Below the pieces are notes generated by a model that worked only from the letters and a program-made list of their open reading frames with translations, was not told the DNA's origin and searched no databases. From Paenibacillus shirakamiensis (GTDB lineage Bacteria; Bacillota; Bacilli; Paenibacillales; Paenibacillaceae), in assembly GCF_017874255.1 (NCBI RefSeq), contig NZ_JAGGLD010000002.1, positions 372,001 through 436,000 of the forward strand: 64,000 nt of DNA. The letters are read 5' to 3'. Made by a program: the position numbers and the translations under genes. Of the stretch, positions 55,318 to 64,000 are shown piece by piece (positions within the stretch are counted from its first letter, which is position 1; every line of letters begins with the position of its first letter).

Positions 55318-58300
55318 CTACTTCACTCCAAACATACTCGTAATCATCTCTTTTTGTGCTACACTTGGTTGCCTCCAACCTTGACTAGTTGCATAGCCTG
55401 ACCCTGTTATACTCCACTTCCCTTCATAAAACGACATATTGAAACCTGTATCAGCTTTTGTAAGACCTAGTCCCCTATGAGAATATGAAAATTGGGCATC
55501 TTGAACATAAGCCTCTATGGTTCCATCACTTCTGATAATCCCTGTAATAGGTCTATTCACTGAGAGAGCCTTTTTAGCAACCGCATTTAAGGCAGGTATT
55601 GCGCTTACCGATTTACCTCTTGTAAGTATATTAAATAATACAGCGGTACCACCGGTTAGCGTTGTTGCGCTATAAGTGGATGTACCTATTGTCCCTACTT
55701 CAAGTGCTGCTAATCCAGATCCAGGACTCAATATTACGGCTCCAGTTACGGCTCCTGCAGTGAACCATCTTATTGCATCGCTCCAAGTCCAATCACTCTT
55801 TGCCATATAAGCTAGTTGCTGCTTCACTTTGTCTGAAGCACCTTCAAAAGCTGTAACATCTCCGGCATACCATCTAGCATACCTCTGTTCAACAGGGTAA
55901 TTATAAACGCTAGGTGGCCCAACAAAATTGGGTCCATTTTTTATTGTTTGGCCATCATGACTCATATCATCCGAATAATTCTTCCAATTATTCGAATCAT
56001 TGCAACCGCCCGGATGTGAGTACTTACCATTTGCAGATGTACACCAATTCCCTGTGGGATCAATATTATTTAGCGGGGCATTCTCCACATACGTATACAG
56101 ATTCTGGCTCAACGGATTAGATACATCCCCTTGATACGTATCCTTACTAATAAAACGTCCTGCAGATGGATCATAATACCTCGCCCGCAGATAGTATAGT
56201 CCGGTCTCGGCATCCTGCATTTCTCCGGCATATTTGAACGAATTTGGCACTTGCTCTGACTGCTGCAAGATATTGCCCCATTCATCGTACTGGTACTTGT
56301 TCACCACCGTTCCATTCTCATCGATGACCTGGACAACGTCACCATGTCCGTTATACATATAATAATATTTCTTGTTCGAAGCCGTGTCTCGCTTTTCTAG
56401 CAACCGGTCCGGTCCCCATACATAGTTGGCTACAGCTTGGTTCGTCGCATCGGCTTCGGAGATGACCTGCCCACTGTTGTTATACGCATAACGAGTCTTG
56501 GTACTGCCTGTAGATTTGTATAATCGCAGCCCTTGCATCTCATATTCAAACTGCGTCGTCTGTTGGCCCTTAGTTACCGTCTGGAGCTGATCCCAGGCAT
56601 TAAAGGTATACGTCTTATCTGCCGAATCCTCTAGGTTACTATCCCCCTTCAAGGTAGAGCGGTTCCCCCGGACATCATAAGCGTAGACGACCGTTTGACC
56701 GTTTGCACGTCTGACCTGAATCAGTCGGTTCAATTTGTCGTACTGGTAGTTCGTTGTCCCTGCATTATCCGTAATGCTTATGATGTTACCATTTGCATCA
56801 TAGCCATATTGATAGTCCGATAACACCGTGCTTCCCTTGGTATTCGATACTTTAATCTGACGACCTATTCCATCATAGCTCTTGGACGTCTTCAGAATGC
56901 TTCCATCCCCAAGCTTCGGATAGGTGATGCTGCTCACCTTACCATCGGGCTCATATTGATAGAAGGCATTGGCTGTGTCTGCACTAGAAGCCGTCGAAGC
57001 CCCGTTGGTCTGTACTTTAGAAATCCGCGTCTTGTCATATCCATACTGAGTGAAGAAATCAAACGGATCCGACACATTCTTTAATTTGTTCTGATCATCA
57101 AATTCGTGACGGACGATATTGACTACTCCATCCGAGACGTTCGCTTTGTAAGTCTGCGACCCGTACATATTATAGTCATTGTAGACCGTCATAAAGGTAG
57201 CGCCGCTACGCGTCTCTTCCTGGCGGGTCGGACCATAAGAGCTGTACTGGTACACATTCTTAAGCAATGTAGCATTAACCTGCTTAAAAATGTTGCGACC
57301 TGATTCATCATATACATAATTAATCAGATTGCCGTTCGGATCGGTGCGAAGCGTGATCTGCCCCAGCTTGTTCCGTGAGAACTTGTCGAGCGTGTTCGCA
57401 GGATCTGCACTGCTCTTCAAGAAGCCTGTCTCATCATAATCCTTGGAGCTCACCCATGTCTTCGTCCCGTCGGACTGAGTGGTAGATTTAAGCTGCCCCA
57501 GCTTCGTATAGGCATATGAAGTGGTCTGATTCAGCGGATTCGTTACTGAGGTTAACTGATTCAGCTTGTCATAGGCATATCCCGTTGTGTTACGATTCGG
57601 GTCCGTATAAGCGGTGACATTCCCGGCATCATCATAGCTATAATTCTCTTGCACGACATTCGTTGTTCGGTTCGGCCAATTCGGGAAGCCCTTACGCATC
57701 GTCTCTCTCCCCCAGTTATCACTGGTGGATTCCAGTACATTACGCTTCAGACTATCCTGCGGATTGCTTCGGAAGGCTGGGATATCCGTACTGGCTACAA
57801 AGTAAGAGGTCTTCTTATGGTCAATCAGATCATACTCATTCCGGTAGAGGTTGCTAAAAGGATCAATCATCTCATTATTACGGCCCCATGCATCATAAGA
57901 AGTCTTGGATACATTGCCACTCATGTCCATGACATACTCTGGGCGTGCCATAATATCGTAGTGGTACTGCGCAACAATCAGCTCATTATTCTTGGCAATG
58001 TCAAGCTTACCTTGAAGTACGAGATTACCAAAACCATCATAGAACTCATGCGTATAGTTCTCATAACTTGCCACATTATTATTAAGCTTCGTTGTCTTCG
58101 TATACGCATCTACACGACTGGTCACAAGATACTTGTTATCCGCATCGAAATAATTGGGGCTGTTGTCTACAATCTGGTCATTATACTCCCAGATATCTTC
58201 CACCTGATACCGCTCACCCGATTGATTATTAGTAACAGGATGAAGAGCGCTGATTACTCTTCCATAGGCATCATATTGATATTGGGTGGTTTTGTTATCC

Positions 58301-60531
58301 GCATCAGTTTCTGAAGTCATCCATCCCAATAGAACATTATAGTTCCGCTGAACCGTAGTCTCTACCGGTGCTCCAGCCTCATTGGTATAGTAGCTCTTGA
58401 TGGTGGTAGGGAACAACTGAGAAGCACTTTGGCTGTATACGGACACAGTTCTGGCTGTCTTTCCATTCTCTAGGGCAGTGCTAACTTCTACTGTTCTGGA
58501 GTCCGAAGCCGTTGTGTAAGTATACGAGGTGATATCTCCATTTACATTCTGAGCAGTCTTGATTCGGCCCTGGCTATCATAGGCTGTGATCTGACTCAGT
58601 AATGTGGAGCCATTATAGTACTGCGTTTTGGTTGGCAGCTTGAACGCGGGATCATATTCATAGGTAGTTGTATACTGCTTAAGCTGATTCGCATCATTCT
58701 GCTGGGCAGCGGTTAGAGGTCTAGTCTCTGACACTACATCCCCTGCAGCACTATACTGATAATTACGATATAACTTGTTTTCCCTGCCTCCACTCGTTAC
58801 TTTACTTTCTACCTTCGTCGGTTTGAACTTGTAGTTCGTATCATAAGACTGCACGGTCTCGGCAGAGGTCTCACCATTCTTGGCCGTCTGCTCTGTCGTG
58901 AGAAGCTGCTTCTTATTATTAAAGGTTGACTTTGTCTTCACTCCATCGCGATTCGTTACCTCCGAACCAAATCGATAGGAATCGGGCAAGCTCTCTTCTT
59001 CATTATAACTTGGATATCCCGTAACATCCCCGAAATACGTATAGTCCTGTTGATTGTAGAGTCCCCTCGCCTTAATCTCTGGGTTAGGTTTATCGTACTC
59101 ATAAATATTTAACCCATCCCACCGAGAAGTTACTTCAAAGGCTTGATAAGCCCCGTTCCCTCCCCAATTTCGCGGAACCACCTGATATTCATAGAAGCTA
59201 GTAGAATGTGGATACATCGCATATTGAAGGAGATAGACTGCTGTTCCGGCCGTGTTGCTAAGTGACTTGTTCTGAGCGTTAAAGGCCTCGGAAGCTAAAT
59301 AATAGTTATAATAGGTGCTATATCCCTTGGTGTCTGTAACACTGGACAAATACGGCTCGTATCTTTTCCCTATTAAGGTCCCATTCTCAAAAATACTGAC
59401 CTGTTTCCTTCCCTTCTTATAGACAATGGTCTGTTTGTCCGTTGTGGAAGGGTGGCTCACGGTTATCGAAATATTCTCTGTCATACTTTGTGTATCAAAG
59501 TTAGCGTCGTTCAAGTTACTCTGATACGCAAAGTCAATATTTCGCCCTATGGAATCTACAATCTTGGAGATGACCGGATACGTACTGCCATTTAACGTCC
59601 GATTGATGTGGGTAAACCGGACCTCGTTGCCGAACCTATCTTTCATTCCTAGTAGCCTGCCATCACTACCAAAGTAAGTCTTCTTCTTATGTTCATCCGT
59701 AAATACATAACTTGAATTCATTTGCCCATTAGAGTAACTAGAGTCATAGAGCATACTTACATCATTTCTCCCGTAATTCTCTAGACTCCCCTGATTATTA
59801 CCATCAAACCGAACTACATAGGCTGCCCCGGTCCCATCATGGTAATGGATATAATCACCTTCCATTTGTAAAGAAGGAAAGGCTAGCGACCAGCCTCCTC
59901 CAAGATCATAGCGTTGCCGGCTATAAGAGTTCTCATCGGGATAAATTTTGGTCGTAGTTGTATAGGTAATCTGCACATACTGTACCGTCTTATATTCAAT
60001 ATCATAATCAAGATATATCCGCCCGCTGTCGGGCTGATTGCGAATATAATAATCGGCTATGCTGTAGGCTGAGCTATAGTCGCTGTAGTAACCCGGAACT
60101 TTGGTTGCATAACTGGATGTAGCGTTATCCCAATATAATAGAGTGACATAGTATCCTGAACCGTATCCAACCAATTGACTCGTGTCGGAGGTAACAGATA
60201 CTCTCTTGGATCCTACTTCAGCTTGACTAGAGTTGTACTGACGATCCAGATTGACATCCAGCCCATCTTTGCCGGGCAGATTCAAGTCGTGCTCGGTGAG
60301 GGTTAAGGTGCCGGTGGCTGGATCTATCGTCTCTGATACTTGATTCCGATCCGAAAATTTAGGCTTATTCGATTCGTTAACAAGTTTTGGCGTAACCAAT
60401 CCGTTCAATACACCTTCAAGAACTTTGTTATCCACTTGAGCATAGGCAGATGGAGCCCCCATCTGTGAACTGACCACAAAGAGGATAAGAGCCATTATAA
60501 AGTTACGGGTATACTTAAATAATTTGATCAC
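55318..60531 (-). CDS. Secreted RHS-repeat toxin with unknown C-terminal tip
   Basis: A 1737-residue protein. Residues 1-31 are a signal peptide (IMALILFVVSSQMG). The next about 250 residues lead into RHS/YD repeats, ending in the core RYYDPSAGRFISKDTYQGD near 1452. The linker NWCTSANGKYSHPGGC and about 250 variable residues follow, with a hydrophobic stretch AGAVTGAVILSPGSGLAALE and a last segment YATSQGWRQPSVAQKEMITS. I recognise no toxin fold in it. There is no HINT domain. GTG start after AAGGAG. It is third in an operon of four. Confidence 0.88.
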   Translation of the reverse strand: MIKLFKYTRNFIMALILFVVSSQMGAPSAYAQVDNKVLEGVLNGLVTPKLVNESNKPKFSDRNQVSETIDPATGTLTLTEHDLNLPGKDGLDVNLDRQYNSSQAEVGSKRVSVTSDTSQLVGYGSGYYVTLLYWDNATSSYATKVPGYYSDYSSAYSIADYYIRNQPDSGRIYLDYDIEYKTVQYVQITYTTTTKIYPDENSYSRQRYDLGGGWSLAFPSLQMEGDYIHYHDGTGAAYVVRFDGNNQGSLENYGRNDVSMLYDSSYSNGQMNSSYVFTDEHKKKTYFGSDGRLLGMKDRFGNEVRFTHINRTLNGSTYPVISKIVDSIGRNIDFAYQSNLNDANFDTQSMTENISITVSHPSTTDKQTIVYKKGRKQVSIFENGTLIGKRYEPYLSSVTDTKGYSTYYNYYLASEAFNAQNKSLSNTAGTAVYLLQYAMYPHSTSFYEYQVVPRNWGGNGAYQAFEVTSRWDGLNIYEYDKPNPEIKARGLYNQQDYTYFGDVTGYPSYNEEESLPDSYRFGSEVTNRDGVKTKSTFNNKKQLLTTEQTAKNGETSAETVQSYDTNYKFKPTKVESKVTSGGRENKLYRNYQYSAAGDVVSETRPLTAAQQNDANQLKQYTTTYEYDPAFKLPTKTQYYNGSTLLSQITAYDSQGRIKTAQNVNGDITSYTYTTASDSRTVEVSTALENGKTARTVSVYSQSASQLFPTTIKSYYTNEAGAPVETTVQRNYNVLLGWMTSETDADNKTTQYQYDAYGRVISALHPVTNNQSGERYQVEDIWEYNDQIVDNSPNYFDADNKYLVTSRVDAYTKTTKLNNNVASYENYTHEFYDGFGNLVLQGKLDIAKNNELIVAQYHYDIMARPEYVMDMSGNVSKTSYDAWGRNNEMIDPFSNLYRNEYDLIDHKKTSYFVASTDIPAFRSNPQDSLKRNVLESTSDNWGRETMRKGFPNWPNRTTNVVQENYSYDDAGNVTAYTDPNRNTTGYAYDKLNQLTSVTNPLNQTTSYAYTKLGQLKSTTQSDGTKTWVSSKDYDETGFLKSSADPANTLDKFSRNKLGQITLRTDPNGNLINYVYDESGRNIFKQVNATLLKNVYQYSSYGPTRQEETRSGATFMTVYNDYNMYGSQTYKANVSDGVVNIVRHEFDDQNKLKNVSDPFDFFTQYGYDKTRISKVQTNGASTASSADTANAFYQYEPDGKVSSITYPKLGDGSILKTSKSYDGIGRQIKVSNTKGSTVLSDYQYGYDANGNIISITDNAGTTNYQYDKLNRLIQVRRANGQTVVYAYDVRGNRSTLKGDSNLEDSADKTYTFNAWDQLQTVTKGQQTTQFEYEMQGLRLYKSTGSTKTRYAYNNSGQVISEADATNQAVANYVWGPDRLLEKRDTASNKKYYYMYNGHGDVVQVIDENGTVVNKYQYDEWGNILQQSEQVPNSFKYAGEMQDAETGLYYLRARYYDPSAGRFISKDTYQGDVSNPLSQNLYTYVENAPLNNIDPTGNWCTSANGKYSHPGGCNDSNNWKNYSDDMSHDGQTIKNGPNFVGPPSVYNYPVEQRYARWYAGDVTAFEGASDKVKQQLAYMAKSDWTWSDAIRWFTAGAVTGAVILSPGSGLAALEVGTIGTSTYSATTLTGGTAVLFNILTRGKSVSAIPALNAVAKKALSVNRPITGIIRSDGTIEAYVQDAQFSYSHRGLGLTKADTGFNMSFYEGKWSITGSGYATSQGWRQPSVAQKEMITSMFGVK

Positions 60532-60537
60532 CTATAA

Positions 60538-61419
60538 TCACTCCTTCTCCGCAAGTACATTTTCACTCAAACCTTTGGCAGTCTTAAATTTACTGATAAG
60601 CTCTTGGAGGGGAGTACCTGTCTTCTCAGCTACGGCTTTCAACCTACTAAGTACTTTAGGATCTATCGACGCATCATCCGTGGACTTCGCCGATGGGGTC
60701 TTCGCTGCTGAGGTGGCAGGTTCATAATTGGAGACGGCTTTTTCTCCCTTAGACTTGAACAGACTTAATAAGTCCGTGATACTTCCCTTCCCTTGATCCA
60801 ACGAACTAAGTAAAAGAATCTTATTCTGGTCCGTCAACTTTTCACTGGCAAGCTGTTGATACTCTGTAGGATGCAATTTGATCAAATCTTGAAGTAGTGA
60901 TGTTTCTTTCTCTTGCTGAAGCACCTCAGCTAGCTTCACCCAGTCCAATTTGTCTCCTTCTTTACGGTTAATAATCTTCTGTGGATCTATTAATAACTTG
61001 TTGGCAAGTTCATCCACCTTATAGATGTCATCCACGCTGTACCCTCTGGTGACTAATTCTTCAACCTGTTGTTTGTTCAAGCTGAACAAATCCGTTTTTT
61101 TGTTGTCAATTTTCATCGATTTAGCCGTTATAGGATTAACCTTAGGCTGAATCTCTTCTTTCTTATGTGCCACACTGCTATCCGAAGTGAATCCTTTAAA
61201 CTTGGTTAAATCTTGATTAGCCGTAATATCTCCTTCTTTATTCGGTACTTGAAGAAACGGTTTGTCAGCAGGTTTGCCCAGGATTTTCTCATTAAATTGA
61301 TCCACAACTTCTGCTGCAAATCCTGTGGTTACGGAGGAAAAAGGGGATACGACAATACCAAAGCATATAGCTGCCATCATCCATTTTGTCATATGTTTTT
61401 TTCTTTTATGGTTAATCAT
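60538..61419 (-). CDS. Secreted protein of unknown function in the RHS operon
   Basis: A 293-residue protein with a signal peptide (MMAAICFGIVVSPFSSVTTG) and then helical, charged sequence such as FSLNKQQVEELVTRGYSVDD and LSRLKAVAEKTGTPLQELIS. No domain recognised. It ends 6 bp before the RHS start and follows the FN3 protein by 12 bp, so it belongs to the operon. It may chaperone or anchor the toxin on the surface; this is inference. Confidence 0.72.
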   Translation of the reverse strand: MINHKRKKHMTKWMMAAICFGIVVSPFSSVTTGFAAEVVDQFNEKILGKPADKPFLQVPNKEGDITANQDLTKFKGFTSDSSVAHKKEEIQPKVNPITAKSMKIDNKKTDLFSLNKQQVEELVTRGYSVDDIYKVDELANKLLIDPQKIINRKEGDKLDWVKLAEVLQQEKETSLLQDLIKLHPTEYQQLASEKLTDQNKILLLSSLDQGKGSITDLLSLFKSKGEKAVSNYEPATSAAKTPSAKSTDDASIDPKVLSRLKAVAEKTGTPLQELISKFKTAKGLSENVLAEKE

Positions 61420-61431
61420 ACGATCACCTCA

Positions 61432-63567
61432 TTAGCTAGATTTTGGTGTTTTGATTACACGACGTGCCAATAAATTCCCATTGCGGTCATATTCATATTG
61501 AATAACGTATTGATAGAGTCCTTGTTCATACTCTAATTTCGTCAAGTGGTTCGCATCATCATAAGTGTACGTTTTCAGAGGCGAAGGGGTGATGCGTAGC
61601 AGGTAGGATTCGGGTCCAAACGTCCCTGAATCCGTGTATATACGGATATACACGGTCTCATTTTTGGCTGCAAAAAATGAGACGTCTACATCTTGTTTGT
61701 TCACCGTTTGTTGCACATTCAGCTTTTGGCCTGCTGCATTTAAAATTTCCACCTTGTAATTCTTATCTACGGGCGATTGTAGAGTTAGGAAGTAACTATC
61801 ACTTTCACTTGCAACAATCTTGAAGTAATCTTGATCCAGTACATCTGAGATATTGGAAGTGATTAATTTAGAGACATCTATAGCAGCTGCACTTGCGATT
61901 GTATTATTGGGTTCATACGGATCGGTATTCGTGGATGCTGTGAAATAAACTGCATCTAACGCAAGAATGTAGCTAGTACTGGATGCATTTTTCCCCTTTA
62001 CTTCAAACTTCAAGGTATGCGTCGTACGGTTATCTAAAGCTATGTTCCCTACAGATACTTCTACATACTTTGCAGATGATCCATAAAGATCCATAGGCTG
62101 ACCTACCGCATTGCCGTCCACATAGACTTGTGTAATTCCACGGTTAGTGAACTGTTTAACCCGAAGATCTAGTTGATAGGAACCCGGTTTGCTGACCTGA
62201 AAAGGAAACTCTATATAGTCTCCCACTGCATTTGACTCATAAAATACATGATAGCCTCCGCTAGATTCCTTCTCATTGACCTTAGTTAAGGTTTTCCCGG
62301 ATGTCTTTGCTCCGCTTAACTGCTCCAGTTCAATGACATTCTTCCCCGTAAGCGTAGACACTTGGAGTGTATTGCTCCAATCCGAGTAAATTCCGTCCTT
62401 GTTCTTGGCTTTGACCCGATAGGAATACGCTGTACCCGGCGTCAAACTGAGTAAAGTGGTAAAAGTCTGCGTACCCGCTACTTTTCCTACTAACTGTTCA
62501 TGCTCATAGATTTCATAACTATCAATACCTTTGGTATCCACTGAAGCTGTCCATTCCAGATTAATGGAAGTATCCGATTGAACGGCTGATTTCAGACTAG
62601 AAGGTGCCGTTGTTGCTGAGGAAGATACTTTCTTCGTTAAATAAATGGCATCTAAAGCCACAATAAAACTGCTGCTTGCTGCATTTTTGCCTGTAAGTAC
62701 GACTTTAATGGTATGATTCTGAGTTGAGTCCAGATTTGCAGAGCCTACAAGCGTTGTGGTGTACTTAGCTGTTAGATTATAGAAGTCAAGCGGCTGACCT
62801 ACTGCAATATTATCTACGTAAATTTGCGCTATACCTCGATTAGTAAATTGTTTGAGGCGAAGCTCAATATCATAATTTGAAGTTTCTGTAACCTGAAATG
62901 GAAATTCAATATAGTCTCCAGCTTCATTCGACTGATAAAAGGCATGGGTTCCCCCGCTGGATTCCTTTTCACTCACTTTTGTGAGCGAATCCCCAGAGCT
63001 TTTGGAGACTGTTAGACTCTCCACCTCATATACTTTTTTGCCAGAGAGGGTAGACACATCGATGCTCTGACTAAGCTCCGAATAAGTACCTTCCTTACTC
63101 TTAACTTTTACCTGAATCTTGTAAGTAGTTCCTGTAGATAAACCTGAAATGGTGTAATACGATTGGCTCCCTGCCACCGAGCCTGCTAAACTTCCATTCA
63201 CATAGATTTCGTAGGAGGCAACCAGGGAGGCATCTTGAGAAGCCGTCCATTCCACATTAATCGTGGAATCGGATTGAATCGAGGATTTAAGAGAGGTAGG
63301 GGGAGTAGGGACAGCGGCTAGTGTAGCTTTTTCATTAGGTTTTACATCTACTGCATCTTTCTTTTCTTCATTTCCTTGAGGGGTTTTCTCGGGTTCAGCT
63401 ACCTTGGGAAGAATAGCATTATCTTCTTTTGCAGAAGGTTCTGGGGCTGGTACGGAATTTGTTTCTTTTGTTGCACTTTTTGCCGCATACAGAGTCGTGT
63501 TCATCATACATATAACGAATAGACAGCCGAGTAACAAGATGGCGCTTTTCCTCAAAAACTTTGTCAA
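61432..63567 (-). CDS. Secreted FN3/carbohydrate-binding/PPC protein ending in a YD repeat
   Basis: A 711-residue secreted protein: signal peptide (about 1-28), a Glu/Lys/Pro-rich stretch, an FN3 domain (PPTSLKSSIQSDSTINVEW), a CBM6-like beta domain, a second FN3 (PSSLKSAVQSDTSINLEW), a second CBM6-like domain, a PPC-like domain opening with DPYEPNNTI, and at the end TYDDANHLTKLEYEQG plus YEYDRNGNLLARR, a single RHS/YD unit. The two FN3-CBM blocks are tandem duplicates. It heads the operon of the second RHS toxin. TTG start after AGAGGTG. Confidence 0.82.
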   Translation of the reverse strand: MTKFLRKSAILLLGCLFVICMMNTTLYAAKSATKETNSVPAPEPSAKEDNAILPKVAEPEKTPQGNEEKKDAVDVKPNEKATLAAVPTPPTSLKSSIQSDSTINVEWTASQDASLVASYEIYVNGSLAGSVAGSQSYYTISGLSTGTTYKIQVKVKSKEGTYSELSQSIDVSTLSGKKVYEVESLTVSKSSGDSLTKVSEKESSGGTHAFYQSNEAGDYIEFPFQVTETSNYDIELRLKQFTNRGIAQIYVDNIAVGQPLDFYNLTAKYTTTLVGSANLDSTQNHTIKVVLTGKNAASSSFIVALDAIYLTKKVSSSATTAPSSLKSAVQSDTSINLEWTASVDTKGIDSYEIYEHEQLVGKVAGTQTFTTLLSLTPGTAYSYRVKAKNKDGIYSDWSNTLQVSTLTGKNVIELEQLSGAKTSGKTLTKVNEKESSGGYHVFYESNAVGDYIEFPFQVSKPGSYQLDLRVKQFTNRGITQVYVDGNAVGQPMDLYGSSAKYVEVSVGNIALDNRTTHTLKFEVKGKNASSTSYILALDAVYFTASTNTDPYEPNNTIASAAAIDVSKLITSNISDVLDQDYFKIVASESDSYFLTLQSPVDKNYKVEILNAAGQKLNVQQTVNKQDVDVSFFAAKNETVYIRIYTDSGTFGPESYLLRITPSPLKTYTYDDANHLTKLEYEQGLYQYVIQYEYDRNGNLLARRVIKTPKSS

Positions 63568-63765
63568 AATATCACCTCTTTTGTAAATTTAATTTATTAT
63601 ATCAATAATATTCCAAATTAATAACCGGGTTATTTTGTAGTCTATTGACTAGTTTTGTCGATAAACGTCCTAATATAAAGTTTTTTTATTTTGTACTTTT
63701 TGCATACTATTCCCTACTTTATTCATGTTTTTACTATATTGTTAATATTAAATAAACTAAAAAGA

Positions 63766-63813
63766 CATAACGAGGATCAGATTCTATCATTTCAGATCCT
63801 GATTCTCGTTATG
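63766..63813 (-). terminator. Terminator of the gene at the right edge
   Basis: CATAACGAG pairs with CTCGTTATG, with GGATCAG/CTGATT extending the stem; TCTTTTT follows on the minus strand. Confidence 0.8.
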
Positions 63814-63849
63814 CCTTATAGCAATCTCAATCTCAAATCCTACACTACC

Positions 63850-64000
63850 TCAAGAAGAAAAATCTTCTCTTACCCAAATGAAAGGTTGTTCTTGAATACG
63901 AAACTCTGCATTTGCAGGTAGCTCACTGAGGTTAATCTCACCCGTCACTGAACTCGTGTAATCTCCCTTCTGAATCTCCACAAGCTGCTCTCCATCGGTC
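63850..64000 (-). CDS. Partial gene at the right edge, unknown
   Basis: Only the last 49 codons are in the window, and the gene continues past 64000. The visible end reads GEINLSELPANAEFRIQEQP and stops at TGA 63850; a terminator follows. No family recognised. Confidence 0.6.
   Translation of the reverse strand, partial: TDGEQLVEIQKGDYTSSVTGEINLSELPANAEFRIQEQPFIWVREDFSS

Noticed and set aside
57649..58314. A 221-codon plus-strand frame opposite the RHS gene
   Set aside because: It is the antisense shadow of YD repeats, with no start signal or plausible protein.

Overview
The window looks like a piece of a Paenibacillus-type Firmicute chromosome. The reasons are strong AGGAGG-like ribosome sites, a SigO/YvrJ/RsoA-like split sigma factor operon, a YpsA-family protein, the SWIM/SNF2 pair, and large secreted RHS toxins of the kind found in this genus. 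The genus is an inference, since no rRNA or marker gene is present. No tRNA, rRNA, CRISPR array or intact insertion sequence was seen.

Positions 1-25.5 kb carry ordinary genome content. In order these are: the end of a LysR regulator; a rhodanese; a Mug-type DNA glycosylase; the sigO-yvrJ-rsoA-like operon; a LURP-one-like protein; a TIR-domain (Cap12-like) putative defence effector coupled to a 56-residue basic protein and next to a YpsA-like SLOG protein; a Gfo/Idh/MocA oxidoreductase; a lipoprotein-MBOAT-DHHW cell-surface acylation operon; a zinc alcohol dehydrogenase; the SWIM/SNF2 pair; a desaturase-EamA pair; a DUF948 protein; a nucleotidyltransferase; a heterodimeric ABC exporter facing its likely PadR repressor; and a DsrE/CstR persulfide-response pair with clear operators.

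Positions 26.2-41.4 kb form the first polymorphic-toxin locus, all on the minus strand. A 1998-residue secreted protein (about 21 RCC1 repeats, fibronectin III domains, a cohesin-like end) is followed 9 bp later by a 2915-residue fusion of subtilisin-like protease, RHS shell, HINT domain and barnase-like RNase. A barstar-like immunity gene comes last. A terminator closes the unit.

Positions 41.7-44.1 kb hold an MFS transporter and a zinc-dependent phospholipase C family protein. Positions 44.4-54.9 kb are AT-rich and are a graveyard and reservoir of small immunity-type genes and detached toxin tips on the minus strand: intact small genes, broken copies, partial duplications, a truncated and frameshifted RHS 3' end, an inverted RHS scrap, and four copies of one terminator hairpin.

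Positions 55.0-63.6 kb form the second toxin operon: a secreted FN3/carbohydrate-binding/PPC protein ending in a YD repeat, a secreted helper of unknown fold, a 1737-residue RHS protein with an unrecognised C-terminal toxin, and a zinc-ribbon immunity candidate starting 1 bp after it. Both loci place large secreted FN3-containing companions directly upstream of the RHS toxin, which suggests a shared layout of surface companion, RHS toxin and immunity gene. The orphan array between them would be the product of repeated replacement of toxin tips.
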